Assembly (NCBI GenBank): GCA_964460115.1
Contig: CAYWPR010000011.1
Coordinates: 1 to 64,000 of the forward strand
DNA: 64,000 nucleotides
From: JAEUJZ01 sp964460115
Lineage (GTDB): Bacteria > Myxococcota_A > Polyangia > Palsa-1104 > JAEUJZ01
Direction of reading: 5' to 3'
Both the position numbers and the translations under genes were made by a program. Shown here one piece after another: positions 1 through 7,085 of this stretch. The notes beneath the pieces are model-generated. The model had not been told where the DNA came from. It searched no databases and was given only the letters and a program-made list of their open reading frames with translations. Every line of letters starts with the position of its first letter. Positions within the stretch are counted from its first letter, which is position 1.

Positions 1-2
1 TC

Positions 3-452
3 GAAGAGGCCAAGCGCAAGCGCAACATCCTCATCGCGCGGCAGAAGCGTGCCGAAGCGCAAAAGACCATTCAAAACACCATGGCTGGTCTGTCGGACAC
101 TTCGGCGTTTGACACTTTTGATCGAATGGCCGAAAAAATCGAAGCAATCGAGGCCGAAGCCGAAGCCAATCAAGAGCTTGCCGGCGAGCTACAAGGCGAT
201 GAGCTGACGCAAAAATTCAAAGCCCTGGAAGCCAAGAAGACGCCCGCGGATTTGGCTTTGACTGAGCTTAAGCAAAAGATGGGTCTGCTTCCGGCCGCGG
301 CTGCGAGTATTCCCAAGGCCCTGCCCGGAGCGGCGCAAAGCGGTGCCGCCGAGACCAATTCCAAAGAAGCGAAAACCGGAGCCCCGAATCCGGATGCTGG
401 CGAGAGCAAAACCGCAGACAAGCCAGAGCTCCAAGCCGACAAGCCCGCCTGA
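3..452 (+). CDS. pspA: PspA/IM30 family protein, 3' part (gene begins before the window)
   Basis: The reading frame is open from the first bases of the window, so only the C-terminal part of about 149 residues is present. It begins with a charged helix (EEAKRKRNILIARQKRAEAQ) and continues through AGLSDTSAFDTFDRMAEKIE, a segment characteristic of the PspA/IM30 family. PspA proteins are long coiled-coil proteins that polymerise on the inner face of the cytoplasmic membrane and maintain it under stress; that role is family knowledge. The last 50 or so residues are low-complexity (Ala, Pro, Lys, Glu), an extension beyond the usual helical core. A small inverted repeat lies just after the stop codon. 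The N-terminal amphipathic helix and any psp neighbours lie outside the window. Confidence 0.85.
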   Translation, partial: EEAKRKRNILIARQKRAEAQKTIQNTMAGLSDTSAFDTFDRMAEKIEAIEAEAEANQELAGELQGDELTQKFKALEAKKTPADLALTELKQKMGLLPAAAASIPKALPGAAQSGAAETNSKEAKTGAPNPDAGESKTADKPELQADKPA

Positions 453-467
453 CGCACTCCTTTCAAA

Positions 468-485
468 GACGCATTCCTTTGCGTC
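468..485 (+). terminator. Possible hairpin after pspA
   Basis: GACGCA, a 6-nt loop and TGCGTC form a short perfect stem 15 bases after the pspA stop. There is no U-run, so termination by this hairpin is only a suggestion. Confidence 0.25.
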
Positions 486-640
486 CGTGATTTCTAGGAC
501 CATCCGCGCGCGAAACATCGGCTGTCGCCGATAGGCAGCAAGCTCGAAATGCACCGCGCGGAATGGGAATGCCTGAAGAAGCCTCCGTAGAAATTCCCAA
601 GCAGGGTGGCACGGAAGTCCGGAGAGATAGACAGCCTTGA

Positions 641-815
641 CGAGAGCCACGTCAAAGCGCGGCCACTCAAGCCACCCTGGCGGCGCGCTGCGCGCTCATT
701 GTTCAGGAATATCAGCCCAAGGCGCGTTTGGCGATCGTCTCGAGACATGGGATGTTCGGGCGAGGCTTGTCCACTTTTGGCACAGTGGGGCATCAGCTTC
801 TCGAAGCAAGTCGGA
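641..815 (+). pseudogene. Possible fragment of a kinase/AAA-type regulatory protein
   Basis: The gap between pspA and queE has no intact gene. Within it, one plus-strand frame opens after a TGA at 638-640 and reads ARCALIVQEY then PKARLAIVSRHGMFGRGLST. This resembles the pattern (Leu-Ala-x-x-Thr-Gly-Arg-Gly followed by a Leu-Pro-x-x-Glu-Val stretch) in large kinase/ATPase proteins common in Myxococcota. There is no start codon with a ribosome site, and the similarity fades before queE. It may be a gene relic or chance. The rest of 453-815 shows nothing recognisable on either strand. Confidence 0.25.
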
Positions 816-1490
816 CTAGGGAATGCCTAGCAGTTTGTGAGTTTGCAAACTCAAACGCCACATTGGGTGCAAAAGACAATAGTGCACGGCGCTGGTGGTG
901 TTTTCGGCGCGCGCCGGTCCATCCATCGGTTGCAAAAAGAAATGGCGAAATTCGAGGTCGCTATAGCGTTCGGGTTCAGCACCAAGCTGCGGAAAAACCA
1001 GTTTTAGCTCGTCGCCGCTTTTTAAAGCCAGATCAGTGCCGGCTTTGGGACTGACGCAGATCCAGTCGATTTGCTCAGCGCCGGCGGGCAAGGGCAGGGT
1101 GCCATTGGTCTCGATGGCCACGGAAAAACCCTGCTTATGCAGCGCGGCAAGCAGCGGGGCGTCGAGCTGCAAAAGCGGCTCGCCGCCGGTACATACTACG
1201 AGCGATTCGCCGCGGTGGGCCGTGGCGCCCGTCTGCGCATTTTGGGCGCCGCGATCCCAGATTGCGCGCGCGGCCTCGGCCAGCTTCTCGGCGGACTGAA
1301 AGCGGCCGCCGCCCGGGCCGTTTGTGCCGACAAAATTGGTGTCGCAGAATTGGCAGATGGCACGCTGCCGATCAGCGAGACGACCCGACCAAAGATTACA
1401 TCCCGCAAAGCGCAAAAATACCGCGGCGCGGCCGGTGTTGGCCCCCTCGCCCTGCAATGTGTAAAAAATCTCTTTGACGGCGTAGCTCAT
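816..1490 (-). CDS. queE: 7-carboxy-7-deazaguanine synthase (radical SAM)
   Basis: QueE converts 6-carboxy-tetrahydropterin to 7-carboxy-7-deazaguanine in queuosine precursor synthesis, using SAM and a [4Fe-4S] cluster. The 224-residue protein starts with a typical QueE N-terminus (VKEIFYTLQGEGANTGRAAV). The cluster cysteines are Cys31, Cys46 and Cys49, giving a CX14CX2C spacing rather than the classical radical-SAM CX3CX2C; this expanded spacing is known in one QueE group. GGEP, which contacts SAM, is at residues 102-105. The C-terminus (FFLQPMDGP, then WRLSLQTHKLLGIP) matches the family. The start codon overlaps the ligA stop by 4 bases, so the two genes are probably translated together. 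No other queuosine gene is in the window. Confidence 0.93.
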   Translation of the reverse strand: MSYAVKEIFYTLQGEGANTGRAAVFLRFAGCNLWSGRLADRQRAICQFCDTNFVGTNGPGGGRFQSAEKLAEAARAIWDRGAQNAQTGATAHRGESLVVCTGGEPLLQLDAPLLAALHKQGFSVAIETNGTLPLPAGAEQIDWICVSPKAGTDLALKSGDELKLVFPQLGAEPERYSDLEFRHFFLQPMDGPARAENTTSAVHYCLLHPMWRLSLQTHKLLGIP

Positions 1491-3598
1491 GGGACCTGGC
1501 CAATCAGATCGTGAAACGCGGCCTCATCAAGTACCGTCACACCGTGTTTTTCCGCGGCCTTGCGTTTGTCGGCCCCAGGATCGGCGCCGATCAGCAGATA
1601 GCTGGTTTTGCCGGAGACCCCACTTACCACTTGGCCGCCGGCGGCTTCGATACGGCGCGCAATGTCGCGGCGCGGTGCCGAGAGCGTGCCCGTGATGCAA
1701 ATGCTTTTGCCGGCCAAGGCGCCGCTGGAACTGACCGTGCTGGGCTCGCTCGGCGAGATTCCATGGGCGATAAATTTCGCCAGCAGCGCCGAATTGGCCG
1801 GGTCGACCAGATAGTCGCGCACGGCGCTGGCCCGTTCCTCGCCAAAGCCGTGGGTGCTACTGAGTGTCAAAAACACCTGATCCGGCGTAGCGCCAAGCAG
1901 CGCATCAAGCGAGCGGTAGCGCTCGGCAATTTTGCGCGCCCAGACTTCACCAATGTGCGGAATGCCAAGGCCAGTCAGAAAGCGAGTGAGCGTTGCACTT
2001 TGGCGACTTGTGGCAATGCCCAAAAGAATATTGTCGACGCTTTTTTCGGCCAGCCGAGGCAGCTTGAGCAGGTCGGCTCGCGAAAGCGCGTAGAGGTCGG
2101 CCAGATCTTTTATCAGCCCGCGATTGACAAGCTCGGCCACAGTTTTTGAACCAAGATGATCAATGTTCATGGCGTCGCGGTGGCAGAAAAACACCACAGC
2201 TTCGCGCAACTGCTGCGGACAGGGCCGGGTGCCGGGGCAGCGCAGCGCCACTTCATCAGCTTTGCGCACAAGCGTGTCGCCGCATTCCGGACAGACAAGC
2301 GGCGGAACTATCGGTCGCAATTCGCTGTTCCGGCCGACGCGACTGGCGCGATTTACGGCAATGATCTGGGGAATGATCTCGCCGGCTTTTTCGACAAAAA
2401 CCTCGTCGCCGATGTGCAAATCGAGCCGCGCGATTTGATCCCAGTTGTGCAGCGAGGCGCGAGACACCGTGGTGCCCGAGAGTTCGACAGGAGTTAAGAG
2501 GGCCACCGGAGTTACCGCGCCGGTACGTCCGACGTTGATCTCGATATCCAGCAATCGCGTCAAAGCCTGCAAGGCTTTGAACTTATAAGCGATGGCAAAG
2601 CGCGGCGAACGCGCGGTATAGCCGAGCGCCTGACGCTGCTCCAGGCTATCAACTTTGATGACCATTCCATCGATGTCAAAGGGCAGGGCGGTGCGGCGCT
2701 GTTCCCAGGCGTGTAGCTGCGCAAGCAGCGAATTTTCTGCGCCCTCCAAAGCGGAAACTCGAACGATGTCGGGAAAAACCGGCAGCCCGAGCCGGCGCAA
2801 GCGGTCGAGCAGTTCAAAGTGACAGGTGATGTTCCAATGGGCCAGAGCCTCGCCAACGACTTCATAGACGAGGAGGCGCAGCGGTCGCCGCGCGACGATG
2901 CGCGAATCAAGCTGCTTGAGCGCTCCGCCTGTGGCATTGCGCGGATTTTTAAAAGCTTCCTCGCCGTTTTTCAGCCGCTCTTCGTTCAGCCGAGCGAATT
3001 CGGCGCGGGTCATGTATACCTCGCCGCGGACGATAAGCTTTTCGGGAAGGGACACTAGTTCGCTGGACGTCGAGGTCGCCGTGAAATTTTGCAAACGCAG
3101 CGGTAGGCTGCGAATGGTTTTCAGATTGGCGCTTACATCCTCGCCTATAAGCCCATCGCCACGGGTGGTGCCAAGAACAAAGACCCCATGCTCGAAAGTA
3201 AGCTCAATGCCGATGCCGTCTATCTTGGGCTCTAAGACGTAAGTGGGCGGGTTCGGCTCGCCGCTTTTTTCCAGGCCGCGCAGCACGCGCTCGTGAAATT
3301 CGCGCAGCTCGGTTTCGTTATACGTGTTGTCGAGCGACAGCATCGGGATGGCCCGCACCACTTTGGCGAAGGCCGAAATCGGCGCATGTCCGACGCGTCT
3401 TGACGGCGTCTCGTCAATCGTCCATTCGGGGTGGGCCGATTCGACGCGCAACAGCTCTTTGTACAGAAGATCGTATTCGGCGTCGGTGATGCTTGGACTA
3501 TTCTCGACGTAATAGCGCCTGTCATGCGCGATAAGCTCGTGCACGAGCTTGGCGTAGTCCTCACGACTATGAACAAATGGCGGGTTCGAGGTGCTCAC
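1487..3598 (-). CDS. ligA: NAD-dependent DNA ligase
   Basis: LigA seals nicks in duplex DNA using NAD+ and is essential for replication. The 703-residue protein has the full bacterial layout. An N-terminal Ia domain (residues 10-75) binds NMN, with YY and EYDLLYKEL motifs. The adenylation domain has the AMP-accepting Lys125 in EPKIDG. An OB fold follows, then a zinc finger (CPEC near residue 425 and two later cysteines), helix-hairpin-helix repeats (HIGEVWARKIAERY) and a C-terminal BRCT domain (GKSICITGTLSAPRRDIARR onward). It is slightly longer than the usual 670 residues because of small insertions in the adenylation domain. It is followed by queE with an ATGA overlap and is divergent from the kinase gene at 3738. 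Confidence 0.97.
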   Translation of the reverse strand: MSTSNPPFVHSREDYAKLVHELIAHDRRYYVENSPSITDAEYDLLYKELLRVESAHPEWTIDETPSRRVGHAPISAFAKVVRAIPMLSLDNTYNETELREFHERVLRGLEKSGEPNPPTYVLEPKIDGIGIELTFEHGVFVLGTTRGDGLIGEDVSANLKTIRSLPLRLQNFTATSTSSELVSLPEKLIVRGEVYMTRAEFARLNEERLKNGEEAFKNPRNATGGALKQLDSRIVARRPLRLLVYEVVGEALAHWNITCHFELLDRLRRLGLPVFPDIVRVSALEGAENSLLAQLHAWEQRRTALPFDIDGMVIKVDSLEQRQALGYTARSPRFAIAYKFKALQALTRLLDIEINVGRTGAVTPVALLTPVELSGTTVSRASLHNWDQIARLDLHIGDEVFVEKAGEIIPQIIAVNRASRVGRNSELRPIVPPLVCPECGDTLVRKADEVALRCPGTRPCPQQLREAVVFFCHRDAMNIDHLGSKTVAELVNRGLIKDLADLYALSRADLLKLPRLAEKSVDNILLGIATSRQSATLTRFLTGLGIPHIGEVWARKIAERYRSLDALLGATPDQVFLTLSSTHGFGEERASAVRDYLVDPANSALLAKFIAHGISPSEPSTVSSSGALAGKSICITGTLSAPRRDIARRIEAAGGQVVSGVSGKTSYLLIGADPGADKRKAAEKHGVTVLDEAAFHDLIGQVP

Positions 3599-3737
3599 GG
3601 GAATCCTTCGGCTGTGCTAACATAAATTGGCTGCATATACACGAGACAGATACGGATGTCTCTATGAAAAACCACGCGCGCAGGAGGGGAGGGGGCCTAA
3701 AAACCTGCCCGCTGCATTAGGCCAAAAGCAGATCGCC

Positions 3738-3908
3738 ATGATAGGACAGCTCGTCGGACATTACAAAGTCGTCCGCAAAATCGGCGACGGTGGCATGGGT
3801 AGCGTTTTTGAAGCCATCCATGAGGGCATCGGTCGCCGCGTCGCGATCAAAGTCCTGCATTCGACCTTTTCCAAGGACCCAACCATCGTCGCGCGCTTCT
3901 TCAACGAA
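3738..3908 (+). pseudogene. Interrupted Ser/Thr protein kinase, piece 1 of 3 (N-lobe start)
   Basis: This is the first 57 codons of a bacterial Ser/Thr kinase: a glycine-rich loop (IGDGGMGSVFEA, residues 15-26), the ATP-binding Lys38 in VAIKVL, and the run VARFFNE that leads into helix C. The frame then passes into foreign sequence and stops after 14 unrelated codons (stop at 3948-3950). Translation resumes the kinase sequence exactly at 6629. The last 15 bases of this piece (CGCTTCTTCAACGAA) are repeated at 6629-6643. An in-frame ATG also occurs at 3627, but kinase similarity starts at the ATG at 3738. The function as encoded is lost unless the inserts are removed at the DNA or RNA level. 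Confidence 0.85.
3894..3908 (+). repeat. Direct repeat flanking insert 1, left copy
   Basis: CGCTTCTTCAACGAA encodes Arg-Phe-Phe-Asn-Glu of the kinase. The identical 15 bases occur at 6629-6643 in the same kinase frame. The flanking bases differ (GCG before and A after here; GTT before and G after there), so the exact repeat is 15 bp. Confidence 0.9.
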
Positions 3909-4016
3909 AGCGTTGCAAAAAATCTTCGTCGGAAAATTGCTGATTCCTAGCGCCAGGGAAGGGCGCGGGAAATGCGGTACGGCCGTGTGCCGTCGCGAAG
4001 TGCAAACAGTTGTACG

Positions 4017-4973
4017 CTAGATCTTAGGCCGTGAAAACATCGCGGGAACAAGCTGTGCACCAAGTCCGCTGGCGACAAAAACCTGACGGCGATTCGAGCT
4101 AATGCGGCTGAGCCAGTCAAAGCTGCCGCCATCAATCAACGGAATTTCGGCGTCGTCTACGTGCAAGTTGATCATGAATCGAAATCCGCCACTGTAGTAG
4201 GGATGTTCGAGCGGTTCGCGAGATATCGAAATTCCACTTGGGAAGGCCGCAGCTACTTGCTCTAGAACAGATGCGCGCTCTTTTTTGGCAAGTAGCCGCA
4301 GCGAGCGTTTGGGAATCGCAAAACCGTCCTTTTCGAGCAAATCCAAAGCGCGTAGCTGGGTGCGAATCTGCTCTTGCAGAGCAGCGCTTACAAATGCGTG
4401 ATCCTTTTTTTCTCGGCCGGCGGTACACAGAACAAAGATGCGAAAGTGCTGACGAAAATGCGCAAACGGCCCGGACCGCTTGGCAAGGGGCGGAAGCCGC
4501 TGGGCGCGCACGACTCGCTGGCAGGTCGCTAGCCGCAGCACCGCATCGGGGGTTTGGCCAAGCCGGCGGGCGCATTCCAGCGCCAGGACGTTGGTCGGAT
4601 CCGAAACGACCTCGGTGCCACGCAGCGCCGAGACAATTTTGTTCTGGCTGGCCAGGGCCATGACCGAGCAGGTGCCAAGCGGAGTCAGCGGCGAAAGCTC
4701 GATGGCTTCGAAATCTTGCGCCGCTTCGAGCAGCCGCATGTCCATTCGCAATAGCGTACGTTGATCGATGGGAGCTGGCGTCACAAAATCGTCGCGTTCC
4801 CATTGCCGCAGAAGTTCCGCAGAATCGCGCCCCTTGGCGCGCTGCGCCATGAGCTCTAAAAGAAAAGACCACAGGAGTGAGGCTGGCATCTTTTCGGTCA
4901 GCGCCGCGATGTCCTGTGCTTTGGGCAAGCCAGAAATAGGTACGCTCGGCCGATTCTTGTCCAACATGTGCAC
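4017..4973 (-). CDS. Unrecognised 318-aa protein, cargo of insert 1
   Basis: I do not recognise this protein. It is 318 residues, with no signal peptide or membrane segment. It has well-mixed composition and codon use typical of a real gene. Notable runs are SPLTPLGTCSVMALASQ near residue 95, SALRGTEVVSDPTNVLALE just after it, and GGSFDWLSRISSNRRQVFVA near the C-terminus. The Gly/Arg-rich strand-like blocks (HFRIFVLCTAGR, GGFRFMINL) faintly recall class II aminoacyl-tRNA-synthetase-like folds, but this is only an impression. The gene lies wholly inside insert 1, pointing toward the left junction. The ATG at 4973 is used; an overlapping minus frame (4132-4998) is a shadow. An inverted repeat just upstream (4983-5004) could be regulatory. 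Confidence 0.65.
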   Translation of the reverse strand: MHMLDKNRPSVPISGLPKAQDIAALTEKMPASLLWSFLLELMAQRAKGRDSAELLRQWERDDFVTPAPIDQRTLLRMDMRLLEAAQDFEAIELSPLTPLGTCSVMALASQNKIVSALRGTEVVSDPTNVLALECARRLGQTPDAVLRLATCQRVVRAQRLPPLAKRSGPFAHFRQHFRIFVLCTAGREKKDHAFVSAALQEQIRTQLRALDLLEKDGFAIPKRSLRLLAKKERASVLEQVAAAFPSGISISREPLEHPYYSGGFRFMINLHVDDAEIPLIDGGSFDWLSRISSNRRQVFVASGLGAQLVPAMFSRPKI

Positions 4974-4982
4974 AGATTAGCA

Positions 4983-5004
4983 AATCGGCAGTTTTCAAAA
5001 TGCC
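4983..5004 (-). promoter_or_regulatory. Inverted repeat upstream of the 318-aa gene
   Basis: TCGGCA and TGCCGA are separated by 10 A/T-rich bases about 10 bases before the start codon of the unrecognised gene in insert 1. This could be an operator or a leader hairpin. No clear -35/-10 pair is visible beside it. Confidence 0.3.
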
Positions 5005-5201
5005 GAAATCCTGACGCGTTCAGTTCATTTCTGCACAGCGGATTTCAACGGTAGAAGATTCACATAGGCCGAACTTGTGGCTGCCGCTTCGTTGTGAATG
5101 CTGCTGATCTATCCTCTCATTTCTTGCTGGACGCATGTAAAGCAGCTCGTTCGAATAAGGTTTTTTGTTGTTGAGGTCGATCATATCGTCGCTGAGCTTG
5201 C

Positions 5202-5640
5202 TTGCATACAGCGGCGGGGATGCTCAGCAAAAGCAGCCTGCAGACTCGCGCTCACATCAGCCCCCATCGCGTTCTTGAGTTCACTCATCAGCGGTTCGAG
5301 CCCGTGCTCCATTCCAAGCGCATCGCTTCCATCGCCGATGCCACTATCGGTGTGTTGCGGCACCTCGCTGGCCATCTACGCCATCGGCGCCGGGCTCGCC
5401 ATGGCCAAGGGAAAAAATGCCAAGCACGCCACCAAGCAGGTCGATAGACTCCTGAGTAATCAGGCGCTGGATCCAGCGCAGCTTGCCCAGGTCTGGGTTT
5501 CCTTTGTCCTGGCCGCGCGCACCCCATTGGTCTGCGCCCTGGACTGGACCGACTTCGACAAGGATGTTCACACCACAACGCTCGGCTGGGCCTAGGCAAG
5601 TCTGGAACTCACATTGAAGACACGCTGAGCCGAGATCTAC
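5202..5640 (+). pseudogene. Decayed IS4-like transposase remnant
   Basis: Two overlapping plus frames together resemble the N-terminal half of an IS4-type DDE transposase. The first (about 5202-5370) reads HQRFEPVLHSKRIASIADAT then IGVLRHL. After a frameshift near 5365, the second reads AIYAIGAGLAMAKGKNAKHA and then TKQVDRLLSNQALDP, VSFVLAARTPLVCALDWTDF and DKDVHTTTL. The DWTDFD block carries the first catalytic aspartate of the family. The frame then stops at 5593-5595 where the family continues for more than 200 residues, and the later catalytic residues are not visible. The region from 5640 to 6050 has no further recognisable gene. The remnant cannot make an active enzyme. Confidence 0.6.
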
Positions 5641-5898
5641 GAAGCTATGAACACTTGGCCGCTTGAGCGCAGCGCCCGCCTCTTCGCCCGCTTCTCGTGC
5701 CTGCTCTCCGCGAACGCTTGGTGCCGCAAGGCCTCTGGGTTCGTCCAACAAATGAGGGGATCTATCAGCTTCGCAGGACCACCTAGCCTGGTCGCTTATC
5801 GACGGATTTTGTGAATTCTGAAAACGCGGGCCGCGCAAGAAAACCTGAGTCAAGAAGGAGCAATGACTTTGCATAGCCCGTAGAATACGCGGGCTTGC

Positions 5899-5926
5899 TT
5901 GCGCGCTGTCTTAGCGTATCTATACT
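5899..5926 (+). promoter_or_regulatory. Candidate promoter for the host-attachment-family gene
   Basis: TATACT at 5921-5926 is a good -10 hexamer. TTGCGC lies 16 bases upstream as a weak -35. The start codon is about 140 bases downstream, leaving a long leader. Assigned by eye only. Confidence 0.3.
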
Positions 5927-6064
5927 AGCAAGAGAGTCGGTTGATTCTTCTGCGAAGTCTCTTTTGCAATGCCGCTTATCAAGGCAGATGACAGAGTCTT
6001 TTCGGAAGAGCTTGCCGGAGCTTCCTTGGTACTGCAAAAAAGCCATCCCTGCTAGGAGATGATC

Positions 6065-6553
6065 ATGCAGGAAAACAACACTACGTGGATCGTGATTAGT
6101 GACGCAGCCCGCGCCCGAATTTTTCAAACTGCAGAACCCGGACAAAAGTTCACACTCGTGAAGCAACTAGCGCACCCCGAAAGTCGTGCCCAAGCTCAAG
6201 ACCTCGTCTCTGATCGGCCCGGACGTATACAACAATCGGGTGGGCCGAGTGGACATCGCATTGGCAGCAATCCCAGCAAGGGAAATCGCTCGGCCATGGA
6301 ACCCCCGACGGAGCCCAAAACCCTGGAACATCAAATCTTTGCGCGAGAGATCGCGACAGAGCTTGAGCGGGCCCTCCACCATCAGGAATACAATCATCTG
6401 ATCTTGGCGGCCGGACCGCAGTTTTTAGGAATGCTTCGCGATACCATCGACAAGCAAGTCAGCAAGCATGTCACGGCATCCTTAGATAAGGATTATACTC
6501 ATATGGATGTGCGTGAACTTCAGGAACGGCTTTCGAGCTTCATGCCGGCATGA
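6065..6553 (+). CDS. Host-attachment-family protein (PF10116-like), cargo of insert 1
   Basis: The protein (162 residues) begins TTWIVISDAARARIFQTAEP and has later motifs ERALHHQEYNHLILAAGPQF, LGMLRD and VSKHVTASLDKDYTHMDV. This is the pattern of the family named after a protein required for attachment to host cells, a cytoplasmic fold related to eRF1 domain 2. The molecular role of the family is unclear. AGGAG at 6054-6058 sits 6 bases before the ATG at 6065, so this start is preferred over the ATG at 6059. A middle section (about residues 45-85) is Gly/Ser/Pro-rich. The gene is complete, lies inside insert 1, and is followed by a TCCCTA/TAGGGA hairpin at 6580-6599. Confidence 0.8.
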   Translation: MQENNTTWIVISDAARARIFQTAEPGQKFTLVKQLAHPESRAQAQDLVSDRPGRIQQSGGPSGHRIGSNPSKGNRSAMEPPTEPKTLEHQIFAREIATELERALHHQEYNHLILAAGPQFLGMLRDTIDKQVSKHVTASLDKDYTHMDVRELQERLSSFMPA

Positions 6554-6579
6554 ATTAGGTACATTTCCCGGCTTCCCCG

Positions 6580-6599
6580 TCCCTAAAATAATCTAGGGA
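6580..6599 (+). terminator. Hairpin near the right end of insert 1
   Basis: TCCCTA and TAGGGA with an 8-nt A/T-rich loop. It may end the host-attachment transcript, but there is no U-run. A stem with the same TCCCT/AGGGA core occurs at a similar distance from the right end of insert 2, so it may instead be an element end structure. Confidence 0.4.
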
Positions 6600-6628
6600 A
6601 AGTTAGAGAATGGATTTCCGACGGCGTT

Positions 6629-6643
6629 CGCTTCTTCAACGAA
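6629..6643 (+). repeat. Direct repeat flanking insert 1, right copy
   Basis: Identical to 3894-3908. Here CGCTTC also pairs with the following GAAGCG, so the right junction lies within a small hairpin. Confidence 0.9.
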
Positions 6644-6862
6644 GCGCGCGCTGTCAATATAGTTCCGCATCCCGGTATCGTTGGCAGTTTTGATTACGGT
6701 CAGCAGGATGACGGTACGGCTTACATTGTCATGGAATATGTCGAGGGCGAGCTCTTGTCCGGGCGCATCAAGCGATTGCCGGGAGGGCTTGGCAATGATT
6801 CACTGCGCATTGGGCGACAAATTGCCGCAACCTTGGCCGCGGCCCATGCTCGAGGCATTATT

Positions 6863-6874
6863 CATCGCGATCTA
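6863..6874 (+). repeat. Direct repeat flanking insert 2, left copy
   Basis: CATCGCGATCTA encodes His-Arg-Asp-Leu of the catalytic loop. The same 12 bases occur at 8028-8039 in the same kinase frame; the adjacent bases differ on both sides. Confidence 0.9.
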
Positions 6875-6928
6875 TAGCGTGAAAATTTGCGATAAGAAAA
6901 ACGGTTCGAAAAACCTCAGGGAACAGAT

Positions 6929-6956
6929 AGGGAATTTATAGAAGGTTCTATTCCCT
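6929..6956. other. Hairpin near the left end of insert 2
   Basis: AGGGA (6929-6933) pairs with TCCCT (6952-6956), and ATAGAA (6938-6943) with TTCTAT (6946-6951), around a GG turn. It precedes any gene in the insert, so termination of an upstream transcript or an end structure are both possible. Confidence 0.45.
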
Positions 6957-7085
6957 TTATGCCCGCTTGATCTAGCGCCAGCCCGCTGCGTCGAGCATTT
7001 CGCAGATGAAATCCGCATGTTGACATCCGCAGCCCACTACGCGCACGATGAACCGGAGTTTCATTCAACAAATGAAAGGGATTAG

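Larger units (their letters stand above)
3909..6643. mobile_element. Insert 1 in the kinase gene (2,735 bp, cargo-bearing, no intact recombinase)
   Basis: The insert separates kinase codons for RFFNE and ARAVN and is bounded by a 15-bp exact direct repeat, one copy of which belongs to the target. It holds three things: an unrecognised minus-strand gene (4017-4973), a decayed IS4-like transposase (about 5202-5640) and a host-attachment-family gene (6065-6553). Near the left end are CGTCGGAAA (3928-3936) and CTAGCGCCAG (3947-3956). Near the right end are a TCCCTA/TAGGGA hairpin (6580-6599) and TTTCCGACG (6615-6623), the inverse of the left CGTCGGAAA. Perfect terminal inverted repeats directly at the edges are absent. 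Removal of one repeat plus the insert restores the kinase frame exactly. Confidence 0.7.
6629..6874 (+). pseudogene. Interrupted Ser/Thr protein kinase, piece 2 of 3 (helix C to catalytic loop)
   Basis: This stretch of 82 codons continues the kinase of 3738-3908. It starts with the repeated RFFNE, then reads ARAVNIVPHPGIVGSFDYG (helix C, including its Glu, and the following strand), then AYIVMEYVEGELLSGRI (hinge) and AATLAAAHARGIIHRDL (helix E and the first half of the catalytic loop). Immediately after HRDL comes TAG and foreign sequence; the motif resumes as KPDN at 8040. There is no frameshift or internal stop within the piece, so the kinase sequence itself is undecayed. It has no start codon of its own. 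Confidence 0.85.

Noticed and set aside
4132..4998. 288-aa minus-strand frame overlapping the 318-aa gene
   Set aside because: Composition (Arg/Ala/Ser/His-rich, low in ordered hydrophobics) is that of an out-of-frame shadow of 4017-4973.
5344..5874. 176-aa minus-strand frame over the transposase relic
   Set aside because: It is antisense to the clear transposase similarity and shows no family features.
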